A stretch of DNA of 64,000 nt from Amorphophallus konjac (lineage: Eukaryota > Streptophyta > Magnoliopsida > Alismatales > Araceae), in NCBI GenBank assembly GCA_022559845.1, contig CM040128.1, forward strand, positions 77,625,247-77,689,246, written 5' to 3'. Both the position numbers and the translations under genes were made by a program. This document shows, piece after piece, positions 23,721 through 34,890 of this stretch (its first letter is position 1; the number at the start of each line of letters is the position of its first letter). A model generated the notes under the pieces. The model saw nothing but the letters and a program-made list of their open reading frames with translations. It was not told where the DNA came from and made no database searches.

Positions 23721-24749
23721 TGATTGAATTACTTCCAGGTACGGCACCTTTGGCAAAGGCACCATACCGCATGGCTCCAGCTGAATTGAAGGAACTGAGA
23801 GCACAATTGTTAGAATTACTGGAAAAAGGCTATATTCGTCCCAGCTTTTCTCCATGGAGTGCTCTAGTCGTGTTTGTGAAAAAGAAAGATGGAAGCCTGA
23901 GGCTATGTATTGATTACAGGCAATTGAATCAAGTGACTATCAAGAATAAGTATCCTCTGCCAGGATTGATGATTTGTTTGATCAATTGTAGTCTGCTACT
24001 GTCTTTTCATGAATTGATCTTCGATCTGGCTATTTTCAATTACGGATTCGAGAATCTGATGTGGAAAAGACTGCTTTTAGCACCCGTTATGGTCATTATG
24101 AATTTTTGGTTATGTCGTTTGGGCTAACCAATGCTCCAGCAGCTTTTATGGACCTGATGCAGCGTGTGTTCCGTCCATATCTGGACCAGTTTGTTGTGAT
24201 CTTTGTCGATGATATTCTTGTTTATTCGGCTTCTGAAGAGGAACATGTTCAGCATCTCAAGATTGTATTGCAGACTCTGCGAGATCACGAACTCTATGTA
24301 AAATTCAGTAAATGTGAGTTTTGGCTTGGGGAAGTTCATTTTCTCGACCATGTGATTTCTGGTGACGGAGTCGCAATTGATCCATCTAAAATCGAAGTTG
24401 TTCTTCAATGGCAGAGATCGAGGACTATGACAGAGATTAGAGGTTTTCTGAGTCTTGCTGGTTATCATCGAAGATTCATTCAAGACTTTGCACAGATTGC
24501 CGCGCCGATGACTAGACTGACACAGAAAGATGTACCTTTTATCTGGTCAGATCAATGTGAGCATAGCTTTAATGAATTGAAAAGGCTTCTCACTTCTTCT
24601 CCAGTGCTGGTGTTACCTTCTGGCTCGGGTGGATTCATGGTTTTCACGGATGCTTCTCGAGTAGGTTTGGGTGCAATGCTTATGCAACATGGTAAAGTCA
24701 TAGCTTATGTATCCCGACAATTAAAACAGCATGAAGAGAATTATCGACT
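23721..24749 (+). pseudogene. Element C reverse transcriptase, broken
   Basis: The start ([33 protein letters not shown]) is in the protease frame. A frameshift after KYPLP near 23965 and an in-frame TGA at 24010-24012 interrupt the fingers region. The palm then follows in another frame from 24061: [19 protein letters not shown] and the catalytic [11 protein letters not shown] at about 24195-24230. The connection region ([17 protein letters not shown]) and the start of RNase H ([14 protein letters not shown]) are also there. Ty3/gypsy identity is clear. Confidence 0.9.
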
Positions 24750-25049
24750 CATGATTTAGAGCTTGCAGCGGTGATCTTTGCACTGAAAATCTTGAGACAC
24801 TACTTGTATGGCGAGAAATTTAAGATCTTTATCGATCATCAAAGCTTGCAGTATGTGTTTTCTCAAAAAGATTTGAACCTCTGGCAGCGCAGATAGATGG
24901 AATATATGAAAGACTATGATTTCACTCTCTCCTATCAGCCAGGAAAAATGAATGTTGTGGCTGATGCTCTGAGCAGGAAAGTGCAAATTAGTCATTTGCT
25001 TGTTCATGAATGAAAATTGTGGGAATAGTTTCCTAGTGAGACATTTAGC
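24750..25049 (+). pseudogene. Element C RNase H C-terminal part and linker
   Basis: After a frameshift at about 24748 the domain continues as [19 protein letters not shown], then [13 protein letters not shown] and MNVVADALSRK, the usual blocks of gypsy RNase H. Stops occur after WQRR (about 24894) and twice near 25010-25030. It would degrade the RNA strand during cDNA synthesis. Confidence 0.82.
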
Positions 25050-26335
25050 GTGGACATTCCTTCCGATCTGATGGTAGCAGTATGTGCTAGTCTTGTGATG
25101 ACTCTAGCTATTTATCAGCAGATCAAGGAAGCTCAGCAGGCAGATTCTGATTTGTCCCGCATTATAATGATGCATGATGTTGAGTTTGATGATGATTTAG
25201 TTATCAGCCTCCGTGGCAGGCTGTATGTTCCAACTGTTGATGAGTTGAGAAATATCATCTTGCGTGAAGCCCATGGATCCCATTATGCTATTCACCCCGG
25301 CACTACCAAGATGTATCAAAATCTGAAAAGGCAGTTCTGGTGGCCATGAATGAAAAAGGATGTAGCTGCATTTGTGTCTAAATGCTTGACATGCCAACAG
25401 GTTAAAGCCGAGCACCAAAAACCTAGAGGGACGCTTCAGTCTTTAGAAATTTTGATGTGGAAATGGGATCATGTCACGACAGATTTTGTTGTGGGTTTAC
25501 CCTGCACTTCACAAGGCTCGATGGAATCTGGATGTTAGTTGATTGGTTAACAAAAACAGCAAGATTATTGCCAATTAAAGTTACCTGGAGTGTTCAGAAA
25601 TTGGTCGAGCTTTATGTTCAGAAGATTGTGCCATTGCATGGAATTCTAATATCAATTGTGTCAGATCGTGACCCACGGTTTACTTCTGGCTTCTGGCGCA
25701 GCTTTCAAAAGGCGTTGGGCACAGAGTTAGCTTTTAGTTCAGTGTATCATCCGCAGTCAGATGATCAGTCAGAATGGACTATTCAGACTTTAGAAGATAT
25801 GCTGAGATCGTGTTGCCTAGATTGGCAGGGTTCGTGGAGTCAGCATTTGCCACTTGTGGAATTTGCTTATAATAACAGCTATCACTCCAGCATTGGCATG
25901 GCGCCGTATGAAGCTTTATATGGGCCTCATTATCATACACCTTTGAACTGGTTTGAGGCCGGTGACAGATTATTGACAGGACCTGATATGGTTCAGTAAT
26001 GTGCTGATGTGGTTCGCTTGATCAGGCAGAAAATGTTGACAGCTCAGAGTCGACAGAAAAGCTATGCAGATCAGCGCAGGCGACCGTTGCAGTTTGAGCC
26101 TGGAGATATGGTGTTTGTAAAAATATCTCCGATAAAAGGCGTTATGAGGTTTGGGAAACGTGGAAAGCTCAGTCCTCGTTATATTGGTCTGTTTCCTATT
26201 CTGGAACGTGTGGGCCAAGTGGCTTATCGTCTTGAATTGCCAGCGGCGATGCAAGCAATCTACAATGTATTTCATGTGTCCCAGTTGAGGAAATATGTTT
26301 CTGACGCATCTCACGTGCTTGATGATTCAGTTTGA
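25050..26335 (+). pseudogene. Element C integrase, broken
   Basis: The zinc-binding region has HAGHP-like HPGTTKMYQNLKRQFWWP (one TGA directly after it at 25347) and CLTCQQVKAEHQKP. The catalytic core begins with the first Asp in WDHVTTDFVVGLP. A frameshift near 25500 puts the second Asp (VSDRDPRFTSGFW) and the Glu (DDQSEWTIQTLEDML) in another phase. A TAA at 25997 precedes the C-terminal GPY/F-like region (LSPRYIGLFPILERVG). All three acidic residues of the DDE triad are still present. Confidence 0.88.
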
Positions 26336-26516
26336 CCTGAAGTGACTGCAGATTTATCCACACCAGAGTATCCGATCAGAAATGAAGATCGTCGTGAGCA
26401 ACGATTGAGAAATAAAGCAATCCCTCTGGTTAAAGTTATCGTCACTCTGGCAATGAAGCTATATGGGAACGTGAGGACGAAATGTGTCAGCAATTTCCTT
26501 TCTTGTTCGAATAAGG
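26336..26516 (+). pseudogene. Element C chromodomain-like tail
   Basis: After the integrase stop, the same phase reads RREQRLRNKAIPLVKV. A frame change then gives NEAIWEREDEM and ends FLFE-stop at about 26512. This matches the C-terminal chromodomain end of Tekay-clade chromoviruses, thought to steer integration to heterochromatin. It is separated from the integrase by one TGA and one frameshift. Confidence 0.7.
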
Positions 26517-26577
26517 TATAATTCCTTTCATTTCTCTCCTTGTTCTTCCTTTTAAATTTCGAGGACAAAATTTTTAT

Positions 26578-26591
26578 TAGGAGGGAGGGAC
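26578..26591 (+). other. Polypurine tract of element C
   Basis: TAGGAGGGAGGGAC directly precedes the TGTGAGACC start of the 3' LTR. Confidence 0.85.
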
Positions 26592-27336
26592 TGTGAGACC
26601 CGTTATTTAACAGATATTTATCAAAAATAAAATAAAATTTATTCCATGAATTTTGGCTATTTTTATGAAATTTATGGGCTTTTCTAGTATTTAATCTAAT
26701 TAGATTAAAGCCTTTAAGTAAATTAATGGGCATATACATAAATATGCTTCTTTGAGGGTCTAGATCGCAAAATAGGATTAAAAATAAAAAAAAATATCTT
26801 AAGTTTTTTTTTTTACCCACGGTCGACCCCCTCTCCCCCTTTACACTTTACTCATTTCACCCCCTCCCCCTTTTCACCCGATCGGCCAAAACGAAGGAAC
26901 CCGCGGGCGCACAGGGTGAACCCGCGAACCCGCCTCCCCATCTCGTCTTCTCGGCGCGTAGCGACCGGCGGCCACGGCGGCGGAGTCTGACGACATCATC
27001 GGTGACCGGGCAAGGGGAAGACCGCCGTGGCACCCCCATCGGCGCGGTCCCAAGGCGGCATCGGCGGCTCTTCTCTCTCCCCTTCTCGCGATGAATCGGC
27101 GTCCTCGGCTAGGATCCAGTGACGGGGCGGCCTTCTTCCCGTGCTAGCACCGGCGGGAGCTTCCCCACGACGCGAGGAACGCCGTGGCATCAACCCGGGA
27201 CCAACTGCGGAGTGGAGAGACGGCCGGGAAAGGCGGACCGCGGCGCGTCCCTCGGCTTGCTCGCGGTCGGATCGGGCGTTTCCATTGCGATTGAGGTAGG
27301 GGGAGCGTTTCCCTAGCCCATTAAATTGTTCCTAAT

Positions 27337-27446
27337 GCATGCCCATCGTCGCTGAGTTCATAGATTAACTATCGCATGCCCATCGTCGCTGAGTTCATAG
27401 ATTAACTATCGCATGCCCATCGTTGCTGAGTTCATAGGTGATAAAT
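27337..27446 (+). repeat. 37-bp tandem repeat, three copies
   Basis: Units begin at 27337, 27374 and 27411. Compare four units in the partner LTR. Confidence 0.9.
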
Positions 27447-27974
27447 TGTTATATTATGATGGTGGAATGGCAGGGAACATGTTAAAAATAATAACTCCCG
27501 TCGATTTGAGTCGACCGGGAGGGGATCCAGTTATGATTCCGGTGGATCCAGTTTTCCGATAAGGACTATGTTTCAATTATTCTAGATTTTATAACGGTCC
27601 ACCATAAACCGTTTGTTGACCCGAGCGGCTGACGATTAGACCGTGTAAATAAATTAAATTTGAATGGCGGTAGAAATTTCACGGCCAGTCCGTATAATAA
27701 CACGCGGCGGTTCATTTGTTCGACCGCTTGTTCTGTAACTATGCGTGTTCGTTCAATCATGCATTTAATATAGCATCTCCGCCATGTTTAAGTCGTTTTA
27801 TCGATTGGGGCGGTTTTCTTTCAACCGTTTAATCCCGACAGATTTCAATCCTTAACGTAGTCAATTATTCATGCATTTAATTGCCATTTCAGCATATTCA
27901 ATAATTTATGCATTTAGTTATGGAATAATTGTTTTAGCATATTCAATTATTTATGCATTGAATTATTGAATAAT

Positions 27975-27979
27975 GGCCA
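27975..27979 (+). repeat. Left TSD of element E
   Basis: GGCCA before TGAAGAGG; the same five bases follow the other end at 39028-39032. Confidence 0.93.
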
Positions 27980-28755
27980 TGAAGAGGCGAGATCTCGCGC
28001 TGCGTCCTGAGTGGGCCGTGGATCACCAGGAGATGAACTGTAAGACAGGGAAACGCGTCAGAGGGCCCAGGGGATTTCCCTGGGGCGAAACCCTCCGATG
28101 GCTAAGTCAGTAGAGCTGTGGTGAAAGCAATGAAGGGAGGAGGAAAGCTGGTGCGCGAGACACCTCTCCACCAAAGGGGGGGGGGGTGAAGCGGATTGCT
28201 CAGTAGTTTTACCTTCCTTTTTCTCTTACCTTCCACCGGAGGGCATCCCTGGTTTAAATAGTGTGTCGCCTTCAGGAGTCCTGCAAGCTGGGGGGTCTCT
28301 GGCGGGAGTTACGTCCTCAACGTGGGCTTTCATGGCCTTTATCGTGGGGGCGTTATCGCCTTGAAACCCGGTGGCTGGTTGAATCCCCTGCCCGTTGGGG
28401 ACTCTTAAAGGCAGCGCGAACGGCTAGCGTCCAGTCCGAGCTCCTGAAACGCCAGCCCTGTCCGGGCGAGGAGGATAGCTCGGTCAAAAGGGGGGGTCGG
28501 CTAGGTCGGCTGGCGCCTGTCTCTCCCGAGCGGAAAAATGGCCTGGGCCGGACCTTCCTTGTGACCTGACCATCACTCGGGCCCTCCGAGCCTAGGGGCC
28601 GCAGGGGAGGGTTGGTTCCTCGAGTGTCTGTTTATTGGGCTTTTCTTCCCTGAGTGGGTCCCGTGGGCTATCACTCGGGTGAGCTTGCCTCATTGGACCC
28701 TGTTGAGTCTTGTTGGGCTGCTCTTTTGGGTGGGCTACAGAAATCCCCCTCTCCA
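27980..28755 (-). repeat. 3' LTR of element E
   Basis: On the minus strand it begins TGGAGAGG and ends CTCTTCA. It differs from 38256-39027 by a few substitutions and by the length of a G run near 28180. A TTTAAATAG motif at 28253-28261 is a core promoter candidate on the minus strand. Confidence 0.93.
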
Positions 28756-28778
28756 CTTGTCCCCCTCCTACTCCCGAG
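28756..28778 (-). other. Polypurine tract of element E
   Basis: On the minus strand AGGAGGGGGACAAG leads straight into the 3' LTR start TGGAGAGG. Confidence 0.85.
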
Positions 28779-29054
28779 CCATGGAGGCTCGGTTGAGTAG
28801 TTTTTGAGGCTTTGGACCGGCGTGGCTCAGTTGGGTGGAATTCCGTTGGCGTTTATGGTGCCACGTGGAGTGGTCGCCTGGGCCCGTAATGATGATCCTG
28901 ACGGATTTGAACTGAAGGGGCCCCCCTTTTTCTCGGAGCACGGAACGACGTGTCACCTCCCTCCAGGGTTTTATAGGCGTTGGGCACTTGTTCGTCGTTC
29001 TAGGCTTCCAGGGTTTCGGGCTTTCCTTAGTTTCTTGGCTTTCGGAGCTTCTTG

Positions 29055-31612
29055 ATGCTCCGTGAGGGCACAGTGGAGGTGCGAAGTCTCGCGGCGGCGT
29101 TCGAGGAGTTGGCGAGGACAACCGCGGAGGCGGTCCGGCAACTTCCTTCCCCTTCGGAGTCTTCGAGTTCTTGCGAGGGGTCCTCTTCCGGCTCGATGGC
29201 TGATTCGCCGTTGGAACTCGGGCAGGTGAGGCGGGAGCCTGTCTCCTGCTACAGCGAGTTGGGGGAGGCAGAGGTGAAGAAGCTGGAGCATCGCTTTCGC
29301 TTGCCTTTCAGGTATAGCTTTGCTGCCGCCACCCCATTCGAGATGAGTTTGGACGACCGAACGGGGCACATCTGCATGTCTCTTCTGGCATGGAAAAGCG
29401 GGTTCCACCTTCCCTTCGAGCCCCTCGTACTCCAGATCCTCGAACTTTTCCGGTTGGCGCCCATCCAGCTGGTGGCCAACTCGTACCTCCTCCTCTTTGC
29501 CTTTCGGATCCTCTGTCGCCAGCACAACATTTTCCCTTCCTTGGACCTCTTTCATTACTTTTTCGAGTTGAAGGCGCACCCGTCGGCGGGGAAGGGCTTT
29601 TACTTTATCCAGGCAAGGAGGAACAGGAGTTGCATTGCCCTCGCGGCGAAGGACTCCTCGCACAAGGGGTGGAAAACCCAATTCTTCTGGGTGAAGGCGG
29701 AGGCGACGGATGAACTCTGGAGATGCCGGATCTCGCCCAATTTCCATCCGAACATTCCTCCTCGGCAGGAGGAGTTCCCTCCCCCTGTGGAGCAGCAGGC
29801 CGCCCGTCTACTGGAGAACCGCCGGTCGACCGAGGAGCTGGTGACGCCGGAGAACATCGAACGGTGCCTGCTTACGCGGTTGAAGTCGACAGGTACCGCC
29901 CTTTAGGTTGTTCCCCTGGGGTGGTAGTTACCTTTCTTCCCCTGACCGGGTCTTCTTTCTTTGCTGTAGACGTGAGGCGGGAACCTCTGGAGGATACTGA
30001 TGAGGTCATCGATCTGGGAGAAGATGACTCGGCGGCCGACGAGCCGGAGGCTCCTGTGGGTCGCGCCCAAGCCCGGGACAAGGGCAAGGGGGTGACCCCC
30101 GGGGGGTCTTCACGGCCGGTTGGCACAAAGCGCAAGGATCCCATGGCGGGAAAGTTGCGGGAGGCCGCGAAGGCCAAGAAGCGGGCCAAGAAGGCAGGTC
30201 TCCCTCCTACCGCCGGGGGTGACCTTGGCTCGGCGGCACTCCCCTCCCGGGGGCAAGATGGAGCCGACCGCTCGAGGCCAGCTCCCCCATCTGCCAGGCG
30301 AGAGGGGGCCGAGGAGACCGGGGGCCCTTCAGAGGACGGTGTTGAAGTAGCAGTCACCGAGGCCAGGGGGTCGGCCGGAGGCGGTGACTTCCCGGTCGCC
30401 GAGGTGCGGGCCGAGACAGACGGGGCTGGGGGTTCGCCCGCGAGGGCGTTGCAGCCCCAGGTGCTGGGAGCTTCCGGCGCGGTTGGAACTGCGGCATCGG
30501 TCGAGGTTGGGGGTTCGCCCGGGGAGGCGTTGCAACCCCAACCGACCGTGGCGCGCGAGGTGGCCGGTCCCGTTGCTCGAGCAGAGCCCTCTGGCGGAGT
30601 GCCCCGGGCGGAGCGGTCTCCTTTGCCGGAGCCCTTGGAAAGGCTCGGCATTACGGGCGACCTATATCGGGTCTGCCGATCGATCGCCGCGAGGACGAAG
30701 GGGGGAGAAAGGCGCAATACCCCCCCTGGGCTCCTCGATGTTCTGATGGAAGGCGGCCTGGTCATAGCCCGGTCGACGGCTTTGATGGCGGAGGCGCACG
30801 CGCGGACGGAAACGGAGCAGTCAAACCTTGCCTGGACCCTCGGGGGATGCGAGAGGAAGCTGGCCCGACTCAAGGGGGAGCACGAGGGACTCCGACAGGA
30901 GTTCTCCGCGTTCCGAGAGGTGGCGCGGGCGAGCCGACTGGAGGCTGAGGTGCTGACCGAACAGCTCGCCAAGACCCGAGAGTCTCTTGAGAGGGCAAGC
31001 CGATCCTTGGAGGAGGAACGTCTACGTCGCCTCGATCTGGACAATCGCTGGGAGCTCGAGTGTGCTGAGCTGCTAGATCGGGCGGAGATGGCGGAGCGTC
31101 TCCGAGCTGAGGCTGAGGTGGACCGGGCCCGGGCAGAGGAACGTGTGTCCGAGGCGGAGCGGGCGCGGGTCAAGTTCGTCGGTAGGGCGGGGCAGATCGA
31201 GGCGGAGGCAATCGAGCGCTATAGGAGCTCGGATGCTTACTCGGCCGACCTGTTGGAAGCCGCCCTACCTTACTACGAGGTAGCGCTACGCCGAGGTGCT
31301 CGAAAGGGGTTCAAGCAGGGCTATCGCCGGGCGGTAGGCTGCGCCCATGAACAAAACTCCGCGATCGAGTTCCCCTTTGGCCAGCGTTATGATTCGGACG
31401 AGTCGGTTTCCAGTTCTTCTTCGTCGGTCGGAGAAGATTCGGAGGGATCGCCTCCGTCGAGGTCACCGGCTCCGGGCTTCTCGGGAGGGCTCACGACTGA
31501 GACAGTTCTCGCACAGGCGAGGTCAGTGTCCGAGCTGGCCGTCACCGAAGGCGCCGGGGGTGACGCATCTCCTTCCGTCGGTCTCGAGCATCAAGGTGGG
31601 CCCGAGGCCTGA
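29055..31612 (+). CDS. Antisense ORF of Tat element E, 'putative gypsy-type transposon' (PF04195-like) protein, two exons
   Basis: The ATG at 29055 follows an in-frame stop at 29028. Exon 1 (29055-29892) encodes 279 residues plus one base. A 77-base GT-AG intron (29893-29969) restores phase with exon 2 (29970-31612), giving about 827 residues with no stop. Exon 1 carries the PF04195-like domain: FHLPFEPLVLQILELF, LLFAFRILCRQHNIFPSLDL, HYFFELKAHPS, and KGWKTQFFWV. Exon 2 starts acidic (DLGEDDSAADE), has a Lys/Arg-rich and then Ala/Gly/Pro-rich linker, and a long charged coiled coil (about 30780-31190). YRSSDAYSADLLEAALPYYE and an acidic Ser-rich tail follow. Function is unknown; such ORFs are reported antisense to gag-pol in Tat elements. 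The intron is inferred from splice signals and frame. An AATAAAT lies at 31678. Confidence 0.8.
29893..29969 (+). other. Predicted 77-bp intron of the antisense ORF
   Basis: Donor CAG|GTACCG and acceptor TTTGCTGTAG|AC with a T-rich tract before it. Removing it joins the two long frames in phase across a GAC codon, whereas reading through gives a stop after 29906. Confidence 0.75.
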
Positions 31613-32796
31613 TGTATTGTGCCTCTTTCCCTTTTTATCCCTCTTTCCTCTTTTTAGAGGGTTTCCTTTTGGTAAGATAATAAATGACTTGCTCTGTTTG
31701 GGTACTATCTTTGCCGTGATTTGGTTGGCGAATCTTGGGTGGTTGAGAGGTGCCGATATGTCCTGCACGGTTTTCGCACGCTGTTTTGGTAGGCTTCTGA
31801 CGGGGCGTTCCTCCGTCCCCTCACGCTTTGAATGTCAGGCCGCTTCGTGAATCCCACGAGGGCGGGAAACGAGGAGTTGGAGGTGACTGTTCAGGGGAGA
31901 AATCCTTCGGCGTGTTTCCAAGGGGGGCATTTAAGGCGTGTAGCGTCCTTTGGCCTATAAGAAGGACCGGAAGGCGCCCTTTCCTCTCCACCGCTTGGGA
32001 TTGTCTCTAACAGTCTTTCCTTGCTCCTTCCTTTTCACTCCGCGTTGTGCCTTTGCATCCGGAGCATGGAGGATCCTTCGGTGGGCGATGCCGCCGACGA
32101 CGGGGAGCGGTGGGCTCCTGCTGCCTTGTGAGGTTGAACGGATCCCACGGTCGCCGCGCGGATCTGGGGAGGACTTTGGCGTGTGGAAGCACGCCGTCGG
32201 CCTCTTCTTGGCTCCGGCGAGGCTTCCGGGTGGACGCCGAGGCGGAGGACGGATGGGGGCATCAGGGGAGTCTGTCGTCACTTCCCTCCGTGTGAGGGGA
32301 GGAGGCGTATCTGGCTCCCTCCTCACCGAGGCCTTCCTCCGTCTGCAGCCTCTTTTTCCCTCTTCTGCTCTTCATTTCTTTCACTCTTCGGGGGCTGCTT
32401 GCTCTCTCCTTCCTTCCAAGGAGTTGGCAGTTTAGAAGAGGGGGGGCCTTCCCGGCGCTCCTTTTTCCCGGTTGTTGCCAACTTGGGAGGTAGCCTTCCT
32501 CAACGTTTAAAGGTGGCCTTCCTCCTGAAGTCCCTCTGTCACCTTTGTCACGGGCCATCCGAGCCAACTGGCTCGACCACCTCTTGTCCGAGCCAGTTTC
32601 CGCACGAGGCAGAGTCAGTGGCTGGATGCGAGGAGATCAAGACCGAGTCAGTCGAGCGATGACCCCTTGAAACGATGTTAGACGGACTTTTGCTTTGTTT
32701 TTACTATGTGATGTACTGGCATTTGCCTACCTGATGTACCAATGGTTTGGAATGAAAAGAACAGGAATTTTATTCTGTCCATCTCGCTGTACAATT
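31613..32796. other. Spacer between antisense ORF and end of pol in E
   Basis: It contains the AATAAAT at 31678 (possible polyadenylation signal of the antisense ORF). The remaining sequence is GC-rich with overlapping open frames on both strands (31950-32660) and no recognisable domain; I regard these as composition effects. Confidence 0.5.
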
Positions 32797-34100
32797 TTAA
32801 AAGTAGAATCTGCGTAGTGCGGCTGCGTTCCACGTCCGAGGAATAGGCTCCCCTTCCATTGTCGCTAACCTGTACGCACCTTTCCCGAGCGTCTCGACCA
32901 CTCGGTAGGGACCTTCCTAGTTGGGGGATAGCTTACCCGCCGCCTCTAGTGGTCGAGAGGCTTCGGCTTTCCTGAGGATGAAGTTCCCCGGTTGGAAACG
33001 TCTGTCTCGGACCTTTGCGTTGTAGTATCGAGTGAGGCGGCGCTGGTACTCCGTTGCCCGGACGTTCGCGATCTCTCGGAGTTCGCTTGTCAGGTCGAGG
33101 TTCTCGAGCAATTTTTGCCCGTTGGCCTTGGGTGAGAAGCTGATCACTCGGAGAGACGGGTTGGCGATCTCCAACGGAACGACGGCCTCGGTGCCATATA
33201 CCAACTGAAAGGGGCTTTCACCAGTTGCCGTCCTGGGGGTTGTTCGGTGCGACCACAGTACGCTAGGCAATTCCTCGAGCCAGCTACCCTTAGCCTTGCC
33301 GAGTCTGGTTTTTATGCCTTTCAAGATAGTCTTGTTGGCATTTTCAACCAGCCCGTTGGCCTGAGGGTGGGCGACCGAAGTGAAGTGGTTGCGGATATTT
33401 AGGTCGGCGCATCTGTCTCGGAAGTATCGAGAGTCGAATTGCCGACCGTTATCGCTTACTATCACTCGGGGGATGCCAAAGCGGCAAATGATCGATTTCC
33501 AAACGAAGCCCCAAACGACTGTCTCGGTGATCCTTGCCGTAGCCTCGGCCTCGATCCACTTGGTGAAGTAGTCGATGGCGACGATGATGAACTTCTTCTG
33601 GGACTAGGCCGTTGGGAATGGCCCAAGGATATCGATTCCCCACCGAGCGAAAGGGTAGGGCTCGGTAAGGGTGACAAGTTCCGTTGCCGGCTGATGGACC
33701 AAGTGGTCGAACCGCTGGCATCGGTCGCACTGTTGAACATAGGCTGAGCAGTCACGCTGCAGGGTGGGCCACCAGTACCCCTGTCGTAACAGGATTCGGG
33801 CTAGCGACCGGGCCCCTGAGTGCGCTCCGCACAGGCCTTCATGAATCTCTTGGACGGCTCGGCCTGCCTCGTCTGGACCGAGGCACTTCAGGAGGGGACC
33901 GGAGAACGATCTTCAGTAGAGGACGTTGTCGAGGACGACGAAGCGCCGAGCTTGATACTTCATTCGGCGGGCTTCCCGAGGGTCAGAGGGCTCTTGGGAG
34001 TCTTGTAGCCAGGACAGGTAGGGGGAGCGCCAGTCACTTGGGGTGGCCGAGTCAACAGCGAGGAGCTCCGTGTCGATGCTCGGGCGCTCTAGCTCTTCTA
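32797..34100 (-). pseudogene. Element E integrase, broken
   Basis: The minus strand shows the zinc-binding HHCC part (CDRCQRFDHLV near 33730) and the catalytic core: first Asp in FIIVAIDYFTKWIEAEA, second in VIVSDNGRQFDS, Glu in ANGLVENANKT. A tail follows, ending RRFYF and TAA at 32799-32797. The visible breaks are a frameshift near 34100, a TGA at 33915-33913, a TAG at 33606-33604 and a TAG at 32919-32917. The DDE residues themselves remain. Confidence 0.88.
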
Positions 34101-34890
34101 GAGGACCGATCGTGTGCCTTCTGGGTCTAGGGAGGAGGCCAATCGAGAGAGGGTGTCCGCCCGGGAGTTTCGCTCCCGAGCTATCCGGACTACCTCAAAT
34201 CCCTCGAACTGTTGGGCCAGGCTCCGGACCAGCTGAAGGTATTTGATCATGGGTACCTCCCGAGCCTCATACTCGCCGTTGACCTGACCTGCGACTAGTT
34301 GAGAGTCGGTGTGGATCCTGACTCGCTCGACCCCCAGCCGTCGGGCCATGCGTGCTCCCGAGATAAGGGCCTCGTACTCGGAAGCGTTGTTGGACGCCTG
34401 AAAGTTGAATTTTAAGGCATACTGTAGCTCTATCCCTTCGGGGGACCTTAGGAGGATCCCCGCACCACTGCCTGCCGAATTGGACGACCCATCGACGAAC
34501 AGTTCCCAGGCTGGCTCGGTCGCGGTCGGAGGCCTATCCTCGGCAGGGATGGTGCTCTCGGCAATGAAGTCGGCGAGCGCTTGGCCTTTGATTGCTGATC
34601 GCGGTCGGTACGAGATGTCGTAGGCCCTGAGCATGATGGCCCATTTGACGAGTCACCCCGAGGCCTCGGGGTGGGCCAGAATCTTCTTCAGCGGCTTGCC
34701 GGTTAGCACGGTGATGGGGTGCCCCTGGAAGTAGGGGCGGAGGCGCTTTGCGGAGGTGACCAACGCTAGCACGAGTTTCTCGGTTGCGGGGTACCTCCGT
34801 TCGGCCCCACTGAGCACCTTGCTGGTGTAGTAGACCGGTCTTTCGATTCCCGAGTCATTTCTGACCAGGACCGAGCTGACCGTGATGGCG
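34101..34890 (-). pseudogene. Element E RNase H region
   Basis: The end of the RT-linked RNase H (RPVYYTSKVLSGAERRYP, TGKPLKKILAHPEASG) is followed by a TGA at 34655-34653. A second RNase H domain follows, with ELFVDGSSNSAGSGAGI, NNASEYEALISG, HTDSQLVAGQV and RNSRADTLSRLA. A second RNase H after the first is characteristic of the Tat lineage. Confidence 0.85.

Larger units (their letters stand above)
26592..27979 (+). repeat. 3' LTR of element C, first segment
   Basis: Matches 19252-20672 of the 5' LTR with scattered differences and holds three instead of four 37-base repeats (27337-27446). It is cut at GGCCA by the insertion of element E. Confidence 0.92.

Noticed and set aside
29872..31173. 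433-residue open frame on the minus strand
   Set aside because: It is the shadow of exon 2 of the antisense ORF: Ser/Arg/Pro-rich, without a domain, and explained by high GC and codon bias of the real frame.
31950..32660. Several GC-rich open frames on both strands
   Set aside because: They overlap one another, have no domain and lie in the non-coding spacer of element E.
33449..33755. Two minus-strand frames of about 95 residues within integrase
   Set aside because: They are out-of-phase shadows; the integrase motifs are read in the phase that contains the TAG at 33606.
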